Source of the DNA: Halobacteriales archaeon QH_10_67_22
GTDB lineage: Archaea > Halobacteriota > Halobacteria > Halobacteriales > Haloarculaceae
Length of the DNA stretch: 37,703 nt
Direction: 5' to 3'
Assembly (NCBI GenBank): GCA_003021305.1
Contig: PXQN01000003.1
Span: 40,164-77,866, forward strand
Under the pieces are notes generated by a model that was given only the letters and a program-made list of their open reading frames with translations, was not told the DNA's origin and did no database searches. Shown here piece by piece: positions 1 to 8,163 of the stretch. Every line of letters begins with the position of its first letter. The first letter of the stretch is position 1. Made by a program: the position numbers and the translations under genes.

Positions 1-752
1 CTCTGACCGACCTGACGGTTCTTCGGGAGCCAGCCGTTGTCGACGACGGGCCGCGAGGCCGAGACCGTCGCGCCCAGCGCGTCGGCGAGGTCGTGAACGA
101 TGTCCAGGTTCTCCGCCTCGCCGATGCCGCGCCCGACCGAGACGAGCACGTCGGCGTCGGTGATGTCGACGTCGCCGTCGGCGACCTCCTCGAACCTGGT
201 GACCCGCGAGCGGACCGCCGACTCGTCGATGGACACGTCCGCCGACTCGGTCGTCGCGTCACCGACGCCCTGGGCGGGGCCCCACTCGGCCGGTCTGACC
301 GTCACCAGCGCCCGCTCGCCCGTGACCTCGATGGTGGTCTCGACTTTCGACCCGTACATCTCGCGGGTGACGACCAGCTCCTCTTCGACGGCGAGGTCGA
401 CGGCGTCGGTGACCAGCGGGTAGTCCAGCCGTTCGGCCAGCGCCGGCGCGTAGTCGAGCCCGTTGACCGTGTGTGGGGCTACGATGACCCGGGGGTCGAC
501 CCGCTGTGCGAGCTGGGCGAGCGCCTGGACGGTGACGTCGTGGTTGAACTCCTCGCCGTAGTCGACCGTGTGGACGACGTCGACGCCCTCGCAGTTGAGG
601 TCCTCGGCGTAGCGGTCGACGTCGCCGCTCACGACCGCGACGTGGAACTCGGCGTCGAACGCCGCGGCGAGTTCGCGCCCGACTGTCAGGAGTTCGTAAC
701 TCACGTCGCGCAACTCGCCACGGCGGTGTTCGGCGACCGCCAGCACCGTCAT
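1..752 (-). CDS. etfA: Electron transfer flavoprotein alpha subunit, C-terminus cut by window edge
   Basis: Not in the ORF track because it runs off the left edge. Reading the minus strand from the ATG at 752 gives MTVLAVAEHRRGELRD, then about 250 residues. The N-terminal Rossmann-like ETF domain contains PRVIVAPHTVNGLDYAPAL and ends in the start of the FAD-binding domain (VSVGRGIGEAENLD, then PVVDNGWLPKNRQVGQS). EtfA binds FAD and, with EtfB, carries electrons from acyl-CoA or other dehydrogenases towards the quinone pool. The start overlaps the etfB stop by four bases (ATGA), so the two are probably translationally coupled. The last ~70 residues lie outside the window. Family assignment is secure; the physiological electron donor cannot be read here. 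Confidence 0.93.
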   Translation of the reverse strand, partial: MTVLAVAEHRRGELRDVSYELLTVGRELAAAFDAEFHVAVVSGDVDRYAEDLNCEGVDVVHTVDYGEEFNHDVTVQALAQLAQRVDPRVIVAPHTVNGLDYAPALAERLDYPLVTDAVDLAVEEELVVTREMYGSKVETTIEVTGERALVTVRPAEWGPAQGVGDATTESADVSIDESAVRSRVTRFEEVADGDVDITDADVLVSVGRGIGEAENLDIVHDLADALGATVSASRPVVDNGWLPKNRQVGQ

Positions 753-1540
753 TGGCCGACCCCCCGTTCGCGGAGGACGCCCGCGAGTTCGCCCGCGGCC
801 GTCTCGGGGTCACCCTCGAAGAGGGTGGGCTCGCCCTCGGACTCGGGAACCCGGGTGGCCGTCCACGTGAGCGGCGAGTCGAGTGCTGTCTCGTCGATAC
901 CCAGCTCGTCGGTCGTCGTCACGTCGAGGGGTTTGTTCTGTGCCTGGCGGATCCCGCGGAGACTCGCGTATCGCGGGTCGTTGATCCCGGTCTGGATCGT
1001 CAGCACGGCGGGGAGTTCGACCTCGGTTACCTCCTCGACGCCACCCTCGAGTTCGCGGTGGACGGTCGCGAGGCCGGCGTCCCGGTCCAGGTCCATGTCG
1101 TTGACGACGGCGGCCCACTCGTAGTCGAGTCGTTCGGCCAGCGTCACGCCAGTGGCGGCGAACCCGGCGTCGCCCGACTGGACGCCCGTCAACACGAGGT
1201 CGGGGGATTCCTCGCGGGCGACCGCCTCGACGAGCGTGGCTTTCGTGCGGGCATCGAGCAGGTCCCGGTCGGCCAGGGCGTCGTCCCAGACGCGGACGGC
1301 GCGGTCGGCGCCTTTCGCGAGCGCCTCTCTGACCGTCTCCTCGACGCGCTCGGGCCCGACCGTCACGACGACCACCTCGATGTCGTCGCCACTCTCGGCG
1401 ACCTGGACGGCCTCCTCGACGGCGTAGTCGTCCCACTCATTGATCTCGTAGGTCAGGTACCGCTCGTCGATCTCGAGTCCGTCGACCGCGAACTCGTCGT
1501 CGACCGTCGCCGCGTCCGTCACCGGTACGAGGACCTTCAT
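749..1540 (-). CDS. etfB: Electron transfer flavoprotein beta subunit
   Basis: 263 residues, usual length for EtfB/FixA. It begins MKVLVPVTDAATVDDEF, has the conserved segment DLVLTGVQSGDAGFAATG and the EtfB signature region EVELPAVLTIQTGINDPRYA near residues 195-215. EtfB holds the AMP/nucleotide-binding part of the heterodimer and forms the surface that docks on partner dehydrogenases. It is first in the etfBA pair: a TATA-like element lies about 27 bases upstream of the ATG, and the stop overlaps the etfA start. Whether this pair is an ordinary or a bifurcating ETF cannot be decided without structural alignment. Confidence 0.95.
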   Translation of the reverse strand: MKVLVPVTDAATVDDEFAVDGLEIDERYLTYEINEWDDYAVEEAVQVAESGDDIEVVVVTVGPERVEETVREALAKGADRAVRVWDDALADRDLLDARTKATLVEAVAREESPDLVLTGVQSGDAGFAATGVTLAERLDYEWAAVVNDMDLDRDAGLATVHRELEGGVEEVTEVELPAVLTIQTGINDPRYASLRGIRQAQNKPLDVTTTDELGIDETALDSPLTWTATRVPESEGEPTLFEGDPETAAGELAGVLRERGVGQ

Positions 1541-1563
1541 ACCGCTACCTGGGGCCGCTCGCC

Positions 1564-1571
1564 GGTTAAGC
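1564..1571 (-). promoter_or_regulatory. TATA-like element of etfBA
   Basis: Minus-strand GCTTAACC centred about 27 bases before the etfB ATG. That is the spacing expected for a leaderless haloarchaeal transcript. Motif and spacing are seen; promoter activity is inferred. Confidence 0.45.
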
Positions 1572-1618
1572 GTTTCCGGGCCACCGGTCGGTGAGAACCG
1601 ACGTGGGGCCGAGCGCGC

Positions 1619-2857
1619 TCACCGCTCGTCGTCGGAGCCGATATCGGTGACGTCTTCCTCGGGGAACGAGATGAGGTTCTCGCGACCGATGCGGAGTTTG
1701 TCGACCCGGTCGTTCTCGGCCATCGCCGAGAGCAGCTGTGACACTTTGGCGTTGGACCAGCCGGTCTCTTTGACGATGTTCGCCTGTTTCATCCGGCCGC
1801 CGTTCCGTTCGAGCAGGCGCTCGACGCGCTCCTCGTCGCTGAGCAGGGTCTCGTCTATCGCCTCGTCCGGTTCGTCCTCGGTCGCGGCCTCCCCGCTCGC
1901 GCTCGCTCCAGCGGTCGGGCCCGCGGTCTCGGCGCCGTCGTCCGTGTCCTCGATTGCGCCAGTGGCGTCCGAGACGGTGGACATGTCACGACTGTCTCCG
2001 GCGGCCGCGTCCGCGGCGGCCGTACCGTCGTCGCCGCCGGACCCGCCCGCGCCCGTCGCGACCCCGTCCTCGTCGGGGGACCCGTCACGGCGCATGTACA
2101 CGACGAGGGCCGCCGCGCTCACACCGGCGACGAGGACCAGTATCGCGACGGGCAGGGCCGAGGAGAACCCACCCGGCGGTGGGGTGGTCGTCGGTGAACC
2201 CGTCGTCGGCGGGGCCGTCGTCGCGGCCGCGCCGGAGTAGACGATCCAGGGTTCGCGACCGTCGAACCGGTAGGGACCCTCCCACCGTGCGGCGCCGTTG
2301 AAGATACCGACCTGTGGCGCGCTGACGACGCCGTACCCCGACGGTGGTTCGACCACCAGCGTCTGTCGGTCGTTCAGTCGCGGGAGCCACGTTCCGTCCG
2401 AGGTGTTGAACGCGTCCCCGACGGAGAGGCGGTCACCGTCGGTCCTGGCGAAGTTCGACCAGGTGAAAGCGAGGGTTACCGTTCCACGGGTGCCTGTCCG
2501 CGAACTGCTGCGGTTGACGCTGCGCAGTTCCATCTCGCGACCGGTCGCCTCGGTCGCCTCGACGGCCGCCAACTGGAACGTGTCGTAGCCCAGCGACAGT
2601 TCGCCGTTCTCGAAATCCGACGCGAGGTCGTCGAACGCCGCGGACTCGTTGTCGGTGCGGACCGGGAACGTCGTGGTCACGGTCCAGCGCGCGTCGCCGT
2701 CGGCCTCGAGAGAGACCCGCATCGTCACTGGCCGCGGCTCCTCGGGCGAGCCCTGGTCTGTCGACGCCGCTGTTGACCCGCCGCCTGCTCCGGCGACGCC
2801 GCCCACGAGCAGGAACGCGACCACCACGAGGAGGGCACCCCGCGACCGCAGGGACAT
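1619..2857 (-). CDS. Membrane-anchored protein with cytoplasmic winged-helix domain
   Basis: 412 residues from the ATG at 2857. The ORF-track start 33 codons upstream is unlikely, because MSLRSRGALLVVVAFLLVGGVAGAGGG is a typical signal sequence. Layout: signal peptide (1-27), an extracytoplasmic beta-rich domain (about 40-225), a Thr/Pro-rich stretch, one transmembrane helix (SALPVAILVLVAGVSAAALVVYM) followed by arginines, a long Asp/Glu/Ala/Gly linker, and a C-terminal winged helix (DEERVERLLERNGGRMKQ to ISFPEEDV). The topology puts a putative DNA-binding domain inside the cell and a sensor-like domain outside. Such haloarchaeal proteins are known, but the target is not. It is divergent from the secreted protein at 2996. 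Architecture is clear, function is not. Confidence 0.8.
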   Translation of the reverse strand: MSLRSRGALLVVVAFLLVGGVAGAGGGSTAASTDQGSPEEPRPVTMRVSLEADGDARWTVTTTFPVRTDNESAAFDDLASDFENGELSLGYDTFQLAAVEATEATGREMELRSVNRSSSRTGTRGTVTLAFTWSNFARTDGDRLSVGDAFNTSDGTWLPRLNDRQTLVVEPPSGYGVVSAPQVGIFNGAARWEGPYRFDGREPWIVYSGAAATTAPPTTGSPTTTPPPGGFSSALPVAILVLVAGVSAAALVVYMRRDGSPDEDGVATGAGGSGGDDGTAAADAAAGDSRDMSTVSDATGAIEDTDDGAETAGPTAGASASGEAATEDEPDEAIDETLLSDEERVERLLERNGGRMKQANIVKETGWSNAKVSQLLSAMAENDRVDKLRIGRENLISFPEEDVTDIGSDDER

Positions 2858-2880
2858 ACGGCCTACATTCCATGCCGCCG

Positions 2881-2972
2881 GGAAAACGCTTTCCATTAAA
2901 ACGTCTCCGCGGGCGATAAAACGTTTTGACCGCTCTCGTCGGGCCAACGGCGCCAACAGTTGACTTTTAGTG
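2881..2972. promoter_or_regulatory. Divergent promoter region with inverted repeat and TATA-like boxes
   Basis: The 138-base gap between two divergent starts holds GGAAA-acgc-TTTCC (2881-2894), an ATTAAAA box reading towards the minus-strand gene, AAAACGTTTT further on, and CTTTTAGTG (2964-2972) about 27 bases before the ATG at 2996. The last is a good TATA candidate for the plus-strand gene. The AAAACG motif occurs three times within about 45 bases. An operator role is speculation. Confidence 0.4.
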
Positions 2973-2995
2973 ACCGGGTGTGGAAAGGAACACAG

Positions 2996-4231
2996 ATGCG
3001 TTACCTCCGCCCTGTCCTCCTCGGGTTCGCCTTCGTGGCGCTGTTGTCGGCCGCCGTCGCCGGGATGCCGGCGAGTTCGGCTGTCGACGCCCCCTCGCCG
3101 GACGAGACAGCGTCCGACTCACAGGTCGTCAGAACTGTTCCCAACACGTCGAACTACCTCGACATCGAGCAAGAGAACGTCGAGCGTGGTGAACACGGCG
3201 GTGCGTCGCTCGACGTCGGCGCGGCCGTCGCGATGGACGCGACCCGGTTGCACACCGAGCACAGAAGCCGCACCGTCGACCAGGCACTCGGCGGCCTGGA
3301 CGAGGACCGTCCCCGCCGCGAGCGACTCGACGTCGCAGTCACCCGCCTCGAGACGCGGATGGACGCGCTCGAACAGCGCCAGCAACGCGCCATCGAACGA
3401 TACAACGCCGACGAGATCACCACGGGAGCGTTCCTGGCGGAACTGGCACTGATCGACGTCACAGCGTCGGGCGTCGAATCCCAATCCCAGCGACTCCGAC
3501 AGAGCGCGGGCGTCGGGCTGACCGAGCGCCTGGACGAGCGGTTGGACGCCCTCGAGGCCGACCTCGTGACGCTCCGTGGACCTGTCAGAGCGCGTGCGGG
3601 GGCGGCGATGGCCGGTCAGCGGCCGGCGACGGACGTGTACGTCCTCACGTCGACGAACGGTCTCGTGCTCTCGACGACCGACCGGGCCCGCGCCCACCGC
3701 GAAGCACACCTCCCGGACGACCGGGCGCCGAACGGCCCCGACCAGTTCGTCACCGAGAGCGACGATTCGGGTATCACGGCCGCCAGCACCCGCGCGAGCG
3801 AACTCTACCCCTGGGCGTACGCCGACGCCGGCCCCAGCATCCAGCGACTCGGCCGCACGTCGGTGTACTTCGTCGGGCTAGACCACAGCCACGGCGAACT
3901 CGAAACGTACCTCGACGGGGCCACGCAGTCGGTGTTCCGCGAGCGACAGCGGTTCCGCCTGGGCCGCGTCCCGACCGACACGACGACCGCCAACGAGACC
4001 GCGCAACTCGCCGTCCGCGTCAACAGAACCTACGGAACCGGCCCGATGGAGGTGCGTGTCACCGACCCGGCGACCGGCCGGCCCGTCGACGCGAACGTCA
4101 CGATAAACCAGTACCGCGTCGGGTCGACCGGCCCCGACGGCCGGCTCTGGACGACCGCGCCCCACCGGTCGGTCCGCATCGAAGTCACGTCCGGCGACGA
4201 CACCGTCCGCGTGTCGTTTTTCGCGAACTGA
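2996..4231 (+). CDS. Haloarchaeal secreted protein with coiled-coil segment
   Basis: 411 residues. The ATG at 2996 is chosen over 2960 because MRYLRPVLLGFAFVALLSAAVAGMPASSA is a clean signal peptide and a TATA-like box sits about 27 bases upstream. Residues about 85-205 are rich in Arg, Glu, Gln and Leu heptads (RLETRMDALEQRQQRAIERY), suggesting a helical coiled coil. The C-terminal ~100 residues look like an Ig/carboxypeptidase-regulatory-like beta domain (MEVRVTDPATGRPVDANVTI, STGPDGRLWTTAP). No catalytic motif is visible. I recall similar uncharacterised proteins next to membrane winged-helix proteins in haloarchaea, but cannot verify a family number here. Divergent pairing hints at a shared envelope-related role. 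Confidence 0.72.
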   Translation: MRYLRPVLLGFAFVALLSAAVAGMPASSAVDAPSPDETASDSQVVRTVPNTSNYLDIEQENVERGEHGGASLDVGAAVAMDATRLHTEHRSRTVDQALGGLDEDRPRRERLDVAVTRLETRMDALEQRQQRAIERYNADEITTGAFLAELALIDVTASGVESQSQRLRQSAGVGLTERLDERLDALEADLVTLRGPVRARAGAAMAGQRPATDVYVLTSTNGLVLSTTDRARAHREAHLPDDRAPNGPDQFVTESDDSGITAASTRASELYPWAYADAGPSIQRLGRTSVYFVGLDHSHGELETYLDGATQSVFRERQRFRLGRVPTDTTTANETAQLAVRVNRTYGTGPMEVRVTDPATGRPVDANVTINQYRVGSTGPDGRLWTTAPHRSVRIEVTSGDDTVRVSFFAN

Positions 4232-4280
4232 CGAGCGGGACACTTCGCGGAGTTTTGTCACTCCGTCCCGTCAGTGACCG

Positions 4281-4901
4281 TCACTCGGGGACGTCGGCGA
4301 CGGTCGTGATCGCGATGTCGGGGCTGTAACTGGGCCCGTGCGTGAAATGGCGAAAGTCCTCGAACCCGGCCGCCTCGAACATCCGGTCGGCTTCAGCCTC
4401 GTTGTAGAACAGCATCATCGCGTCGGCAAGCCGCTGGAAGAGTTCCCGCGAGGGGTAGTTCGGGCCGACGACGAGCGCCTGTCCGCCGGGTTTCCCGACC
4501 CGGCGCAGTTCCGCGAGCCCGTCGACCGGGTTGGGCCAGTACTCGATCGACCCCGACGACCACACGACGTCGAACGTGTCGTCGCGAAAGGGGAGCCGTT
4601 CGGCGTCGCCCCGGAAAAAGCGCACCCGGCCGTGTTTGCCGAACTTGCCGAACGCCTGTTCCATCTGGTGGGCGCTCTGGTCTAACCCGTGGACGGTGTC
4701 GACGTGTTCGAGCAATCCCTCGGTGGCAAAACCCGTGCCACAGCCCACATCTAACACCCGGTCGTCGCGGTCTATCGACAGCAGCCCCAGCGCTTCCCTG
4801 CGCATGTTCTCGGTCCAGATGAAACTGTTGACCTCGTCGTAGACCTTCGAGAGGTACTTGTAGAACAGGCGCGCGCGCGACTTGTCTTCGAGGACTCCCA
4901 T
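4281..4901 (-). CDS. SAM-dependent quinone methyltransferase, VTE3 / MPBQ-methyltransferase-like
   Basis: 206 residues from the ATG at 4901 (MGVLEDKSRARLFYKYLSKVYDEVN). ATGs at 4928 and 5027 would add an unconserved-looking N-terminus. Class I Rossmann methyltransferase: motif I DVGCGTGF at 51-58, the acidic loop HGLDQSAHQ, then GDAERLPF and SSGSIEYWPNP. The order and wording (YDEVN..W.ENMR, DQS.HQ, GSIEYWP, GPNYPS) match plant VTE3, the 2-methyl-6-phytylbenzoquinol methyltransferase, which I recall as having archaeal relatives. In a haloarchaeon the likely substrate is a demethylated or desmethyl menaquinone head group in the membrane. Substrate is inference; fold and cofactor are secure. 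It is divergent from the ATP synthase operon. Confidence 0.85.
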   Translation of the reverse strand: MGVLEDKSRARLFYKYLSKVYDEVNSFIWTENMRREALGLLSIDRDDRVLDVGCGTGFATEGLLEHVDTVHGLDQSAHQMEQAFGKFGKHGRVRFFRGDAERLPFRDDTFDVVWSSGSIEYWPNPVDGLAELRRVGKPGGQALVVGPNYPSRELFQRLADAMMLFYNEAEADRMFEAAGFEDFRHFTHGPSYSPDIAITTVADVPE

Positions 4902-4999
4902 TGGCGGGTCTTGGGACCTGTCCGGCATAATTCCCCTGTTTCGACCGTCGATGTTGCCCGACAGGCGGGCTGGCGTGCAGTCGCCACACTTCGCAACTA

Positions 5000-5009
5000 C
5001 CAAATAGGC
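5000..5009 (+). promoter_or_regulatory. Candidate TATA box of the atp operon
   Basis: CCAAATAGGC lies about 30 bases before the atpH ATG, fitting a short-leader or leaderless transcript. It is weaker than the other TATA-like boxes in this window. Spacing supports it; it is not proven. Confidence 0.35.
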
Positions 5010-5037
5010 GCTGAACTGATCCCCCAACGATCAGGCA

Positions 5038-5370
5038 ATGCCAAGGCCAGAGGTTCTCGACCGTATCAAGTCGGTCGAGCAGGAGGCAGACGAGATCGTC
5101 GCCGAGGCCGAGGAGGCGGCCGACGAGCGGATCGCCGAGGCACGCGCGGAGGCCGACGAGACCCGCGAGCAGGCCCGTGAGGACGCCGAGGCCGACGCCC
5201 AGGAGCGCCTCGCGGAGGCCCGCGAGGAGATCGAGGCCGAACGCGAGCGCATCCTCGCGGAGGGTGAAGACGAGCGCGAGGAACTCGTGGCGGCGGCCGA
5301 CGACCGCACGGACGAGGTCGTCGAGTTCGTCGTCACCCAGTTCGAGGAGGCGGTGCATGCTCAGACCTAA
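5038..5370 (+). CDS. atpH: A-type ATP synthase subunit H (peripheral stalk)
   Basis: 110 residues, almost entirely Glu/Ala/Arg/Asp in one long coiled coil (EQEADEIVAEAEEAADERIAEARAE). Subunit H pairs with subunit E as the peripheral stalk that links the A1 head to membrane subunit I and resists rotation torque. It is the first gene of the atp operon. Its last 14 bases overlap atpI. Low-complexity coiled coil alone would be ambiguous, but position directly before atpI settles the call. Confidence 0.9.
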   Translation: MPRPEVLDRIKSVEQEADEIVAEAEEAADERIAEARAEADETREQAREDAEADAQERLAEAREEIEAERERILAEGEDEREELVAAADDRTDEVVEFVVTQFEEAVHAQT

Positions 5371-7657
5371 GCGCATGAGCAAAGTGTCCGTGACGGGCGC
5401 GTCGGCCGTCATGGACGACGTCATCGAGACGGTCCACGACCTCCACGTGGTCCACCTCTCGGAGTACGAGGGTCGCTGGGACGGGTTCGAGAACGGCACG
5501 CCACTGGCGGGCGGCGACGAGGCCTCGGAGAAGCTCGTCACCGTCCGCTCGCTCAAGAGCATCCTCGGGGTCACCGACGAGGACGCCGGTCCCAGCCGGA
5601 TCGTCACCGACGAGGGACTCGAGGCGGAACTCGAGGAGATCCGGGTCGAGGCCAACGAACTCGACGACCGCCGCAACGAACTGGAGGGCGAACTCCGCGA
5701 GGTCGAGGACCGCGAGACCGCGATGGAGCCGTTCGCGACGCTGGGTATCGACCTGGACCTGCTGTGGGGGTACGACTCGCTTTCGGTCCGGGTCGGCGAG
5801 GGTGACCCCGACTCCGTCGCGGACGCACTCTCGGACCTGGACGCCCCGACCGAGGTGTTCGCCGAGGACGGCGTCGTCGCCGCGTTCGCCCACACCGACG
5901 AGGGGACGCTCCAGGACGCCCTCGTCGAGGCCGACTTCGGCGCCGTCGAGGTGCCCCACGAGGAGGGCGACCCCCAGGCGGTCCTGGCCGACCTCGAACA
6001 CCGCGAGAGCGAACTCGAATCCAACCTGGAGACCGTCGAGCACGAACTCGAGGACCTGCGCTACGACGCCGCGGGCTTTCTCCTGGCCGCCGAGGAGAAA
6101 CTGTCCATCGAGGCCCGGAAGGCCGAGGCACCCCTCTCGTTTGCGACGACCGACAACGCCTTCGTCGCGGAGGGGTGGCTCCCGACCGAACGGGTCGAGG
6201 AGTTCGAGCGGACGGTTTCGGACGCCGTCGACGGCCACGTCCACATCGAGGAACTGGAGGTCGCGGAGTACGACCGTCACGGCCACGGCCACGCCGAAGA
6301 GGTCGGCCACGAGGGGGCCATCGAGGACGTCGCGCCCGAACCGGGGACCGACGAGAGCCCCGACGGCGTGGCAGCCGACGAGTCCGCCCCACAGGAGGCA
6401 CGGGCGGACGGCGGTTCGACGAGCGACGCGAGTCGGTCCTCGTCGGACGGTCGTTCCGACGGGGGGTCCGCCGAGGTTCGCTCCGACGGCGGAACCGTGA
6501 CCATGGGCGAGACAGACGACCCGCCGGTCGTCCAGGACAACCCCGACGTGATCGAGCCGTTCGAACTGCTCACGAAGGCGGTCGGGCGACCCAACTACTC
6601 GGAGTTCGACCCGACCTTCCTGCTCTTTCTGACCTTCCCGCTGATGTTCGGGTTCATCATCGGTGACTTCGGCTACGGGCTGATCTACACGGGCATCGGC
6701 TACTACATCTACGCGAAGTTCGACAGCGACGCGTTCCGGAACCTCGGAATCATCACGATGGCGGCGGGTGCGATGACGACGCTGTTCGGTATCCTGTACG
6801 GCGAGGTATTCGGACTCCACCTCATCGCCGACGAGTTCTGGGTGGCCGTCGTCGGCCTGGAACACGCCCCCATCGAGAAGGGACTGTCGCCCGCCACCGG
6901 CTACTGGGCGCGGGCGTGGTTCGTCGTCACCGTCCTGTTCGGCATCGTCCACCTGAACATCGCGTACGTCCTCGAGTTCCTCGAGGGGTACTCGCTGCAC
7001 GGCGCCAAGGAGGCCGTCATCGAGAGCGGGTCGTGGATCCTGGCGCTGAACGGCCTCTGGCTGTTCGTCTTCAGTCGCCTGTTCGACGGTGCGAAACCGA
7101 ACTTCCTCTTCGAGGTGTTCGACGGGGGCGAGGGCGCGGCGTTCGCGCTCGGGTTCACCGGTCTGCCGGCCGAGGTCGGGATGGTCGGCGGCGGGATGGT
7201 GCTGGCCGGGATGGGGCTGCTGGCCGTCGGCCCGGTCCACGAACTCATCGAGATCCACGTCGTGCTGGCCCACGCGCTGTCGTACCTGCGGATCGCCGCC
7301 GTGTTGCTCGCCAAGGCGGGGATGGCCTTCGCGGTCAACCTCCTCTTTTTCGGTGCCTACGAGCACCACGGCGAGTTCCACTTCATGCTCGACCACGGCC
7401 CCGAGTGGGTCGCAAACGAGTACGGCCAGTCGGCGATCATCTTCGGCGGGATGTTCCACGGCAGCACGCTCATGCTGGTGCTGGGTGTGCTCGTGTTGGT
7501 CCTGGGACACGTCGTCGTGCTCATCCTCGGGGTCACCTCCTCGGGCATCCAGTCGATCCGTCTCGAATTCTTCGAGTTCTTCGAGAAGTTCTACGACGGC
7601 AACGGCGACGCCTACTCGCCGTTCGGCACCGACCGGGTGTTCACCCGCGACCAGTAA
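5357..7657 (+). CDS. atpI: A-type ATP synthase subunit I (membrane stator, a-subunit equivalent)
   Basis: 766 residues from the ATG at 5357 (MLRPKRMSKVSVTGASAVMDD), overlapping the end of atpH by 14 bases. The N-terminal soluble half (1-300) has long helices. Residues about 305-395 form a His-, Ser-, Gly- and Asp-rich linker (RHGHGHAEEVGHEGA, later SDASRSSSDGRSDGGS). The C-terminal half has about seven to eight membrane helices, starting FLLFLTFPLMFGFIIGDFGYG. The conserved segment HALSYLRIAAVLLAKAGMAF carries the arginine that faces the rotor-ring glutamate during proton transfer. The protein provides the two half-channels for H+ and anchors the peripheral stalk. The polar linker is longer than I would expect in non-halophile homologues. 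Confidence 0.95.
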   Translation: MLRPKRMSKVSVTGASAVMDDVIETVHDLHVVHLSEYEGRWDGFENGTPLAGGDEASEKLVTVRSLKSILGVTDEDAGPSRIVTDEGLEAELEEIRVEANELDDRRNELEGELREVEDRETAMEPFATLGIDLDLLWGYDSLSVRVGEGDPDSVADALSDLDAPTEVFAEDGVVAAFAHTDEGTLQDALVEADFGAVEVPHEEGDPQAVLADLEHRESELESNLETVEHELEDLRYDAAGFLLAAEEKLSIEARKAEAPLSFATTDNAFVAEGWLPTERVEEFERTVSDAVDGHVHIEELEVAEYDRHGHGHAEEVGHEGAIEDVAPEPGTDESPDGVAADESAPQEARADGGSTSDASRSSSDGRSDGGSAEVRSDGGTVTMGETDDPPVVQDNPDVIEPFELLTKAVGRPNYSEFDPTFLLFLTFPLMFGFIIGDFGYGLIYTGIGYYIYAKFDSDAFRNLGIITMAAGAMTTLFGILYGEVFGLHLIADEFWVAVVGLEHAPIEKGLSPATGYWARAWFVVTVLFGIVHLNIAYVLEFLEGYSLHGAKEAVIESGSWILALNGLWLFVFSRLFDGAKPNFLFEVFDGGEGAAFALGFTGLPAEVGMVGGGMVLAGMGLLAVGPVHELIEIHVVLAHALSYLRIAAVLLAKAGMAFAVNLLFFGAYEHHGEFHFMLDHGPEWVANEYGQSAIIFGGMFHGSTLMLVLGVLVLVLGHVVVLILGVTSSGIQSIRLEFFEFFEKFYDGNGDAYSPFGTDRVFTRDQ

Positions 7658-7824
7658 CGCCCGTTGGTCCCGTTTTCCGGCGCCGCGGTGGCGAGTAATC
7701 TGTTCTTTCCAGGCGACGGAGACCGTTTACTGGTCGGACCTGCCCGACGTTCGCCGGGGCCTTCAGGCCCGTCGAACACGTGGGAGAGAGACAATGTCGG
7801 CCCATCTGCCGACGTATTTGAGAA

Positions 7825-7832
7825 CCTTTATG
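7825..7832 (+). promoter_or_regulatory. Possible internal promoter before atpK
   Basis: The 230-base gap between atpI and atpK is the only large gap inside the first part of the operon. It contains CCTTTATG about 60 bases before the atpK ATG. An internal promoter would allow extra synthesis of the multicopy ring subunit, but a 30-base leader would be needed. Weak. Confidence 0.25.
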
Positions 7833-7887
7833 ACCGGGATAGAGCAAACGTGCCCTGTACGGAAACCAAATTCGCGAGCTCATAACA

Positions 7888-8145
7888 ATGTACGAAACCG
7901 TTCCACAGTTGGCGGAAGTCGCACTGCAGCAGGGAGGGCCAGCCCTCGACGCACAGGGTGCCGCGGCGATCGCGGTCGGTCTGGGCGCCATCGCGACCGG
8001 GTACGCACAGCGGGGCATCGGGTCGGCGGCCGTCGGCGCCGTCGCCGAAGACGACGACATGTTCGTCCCGGCGCTGATCTTCACTGCCCTGCCGGAGACG
8101 CTCATCATTATCGCGTTCGTCACCATCTTCATCGCCGGGAGCTAA
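7888..8145 (+). CDS. atpK: A-type ATP synthase subunit K (rotor ring proteolipid)
   Basis: 85 residues, a single hairpin of two membrane helices (GAAAIAVGLGAIATGYAQ and PALIFTALPETLIIIAFVT) joined by the polar loop QRGIGSAAVGAVAEDDD. Glu70 in ALPETLII is the ion-carrying carboxylate of the c-ring. The two-helix form is the size of F-type c subunits rather than the doubled V-type proteolipid. Some archaeal rings have four or more helices, so this is the simple form. Many copies form the ring turned by H+ flow against subunit I. Preceded by a 230-base gap after atpI. Confidence 0.96.
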   Translation: MYETVPQLAEVALQQGGPALDAQGAAAIAVGLGAIATGYAQRGIGSAAVGAVAEDDDMFVPALIFTALPETLIIIAFVTIFIAGS

Positions 8146-8163
8146 AGCCCCGTCCCACTATCC

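Noticed and set aside
752-1594. 280-codon plus-strand ORF
   Set aside because: Antisense of etfB, which has clear family signatures.
4393-6024. 543-codon minus-strand ORF
   Set aside because: Serine-rich antisense of atpH/atpI running on into the methyltransferase gene in another frame.
5333-7510. 725-codon minus-strand ORF opposite atpI
   Set aside because: Shadow of atpI; His/Gln/Arg-rich translation from antisense codons, no family features.
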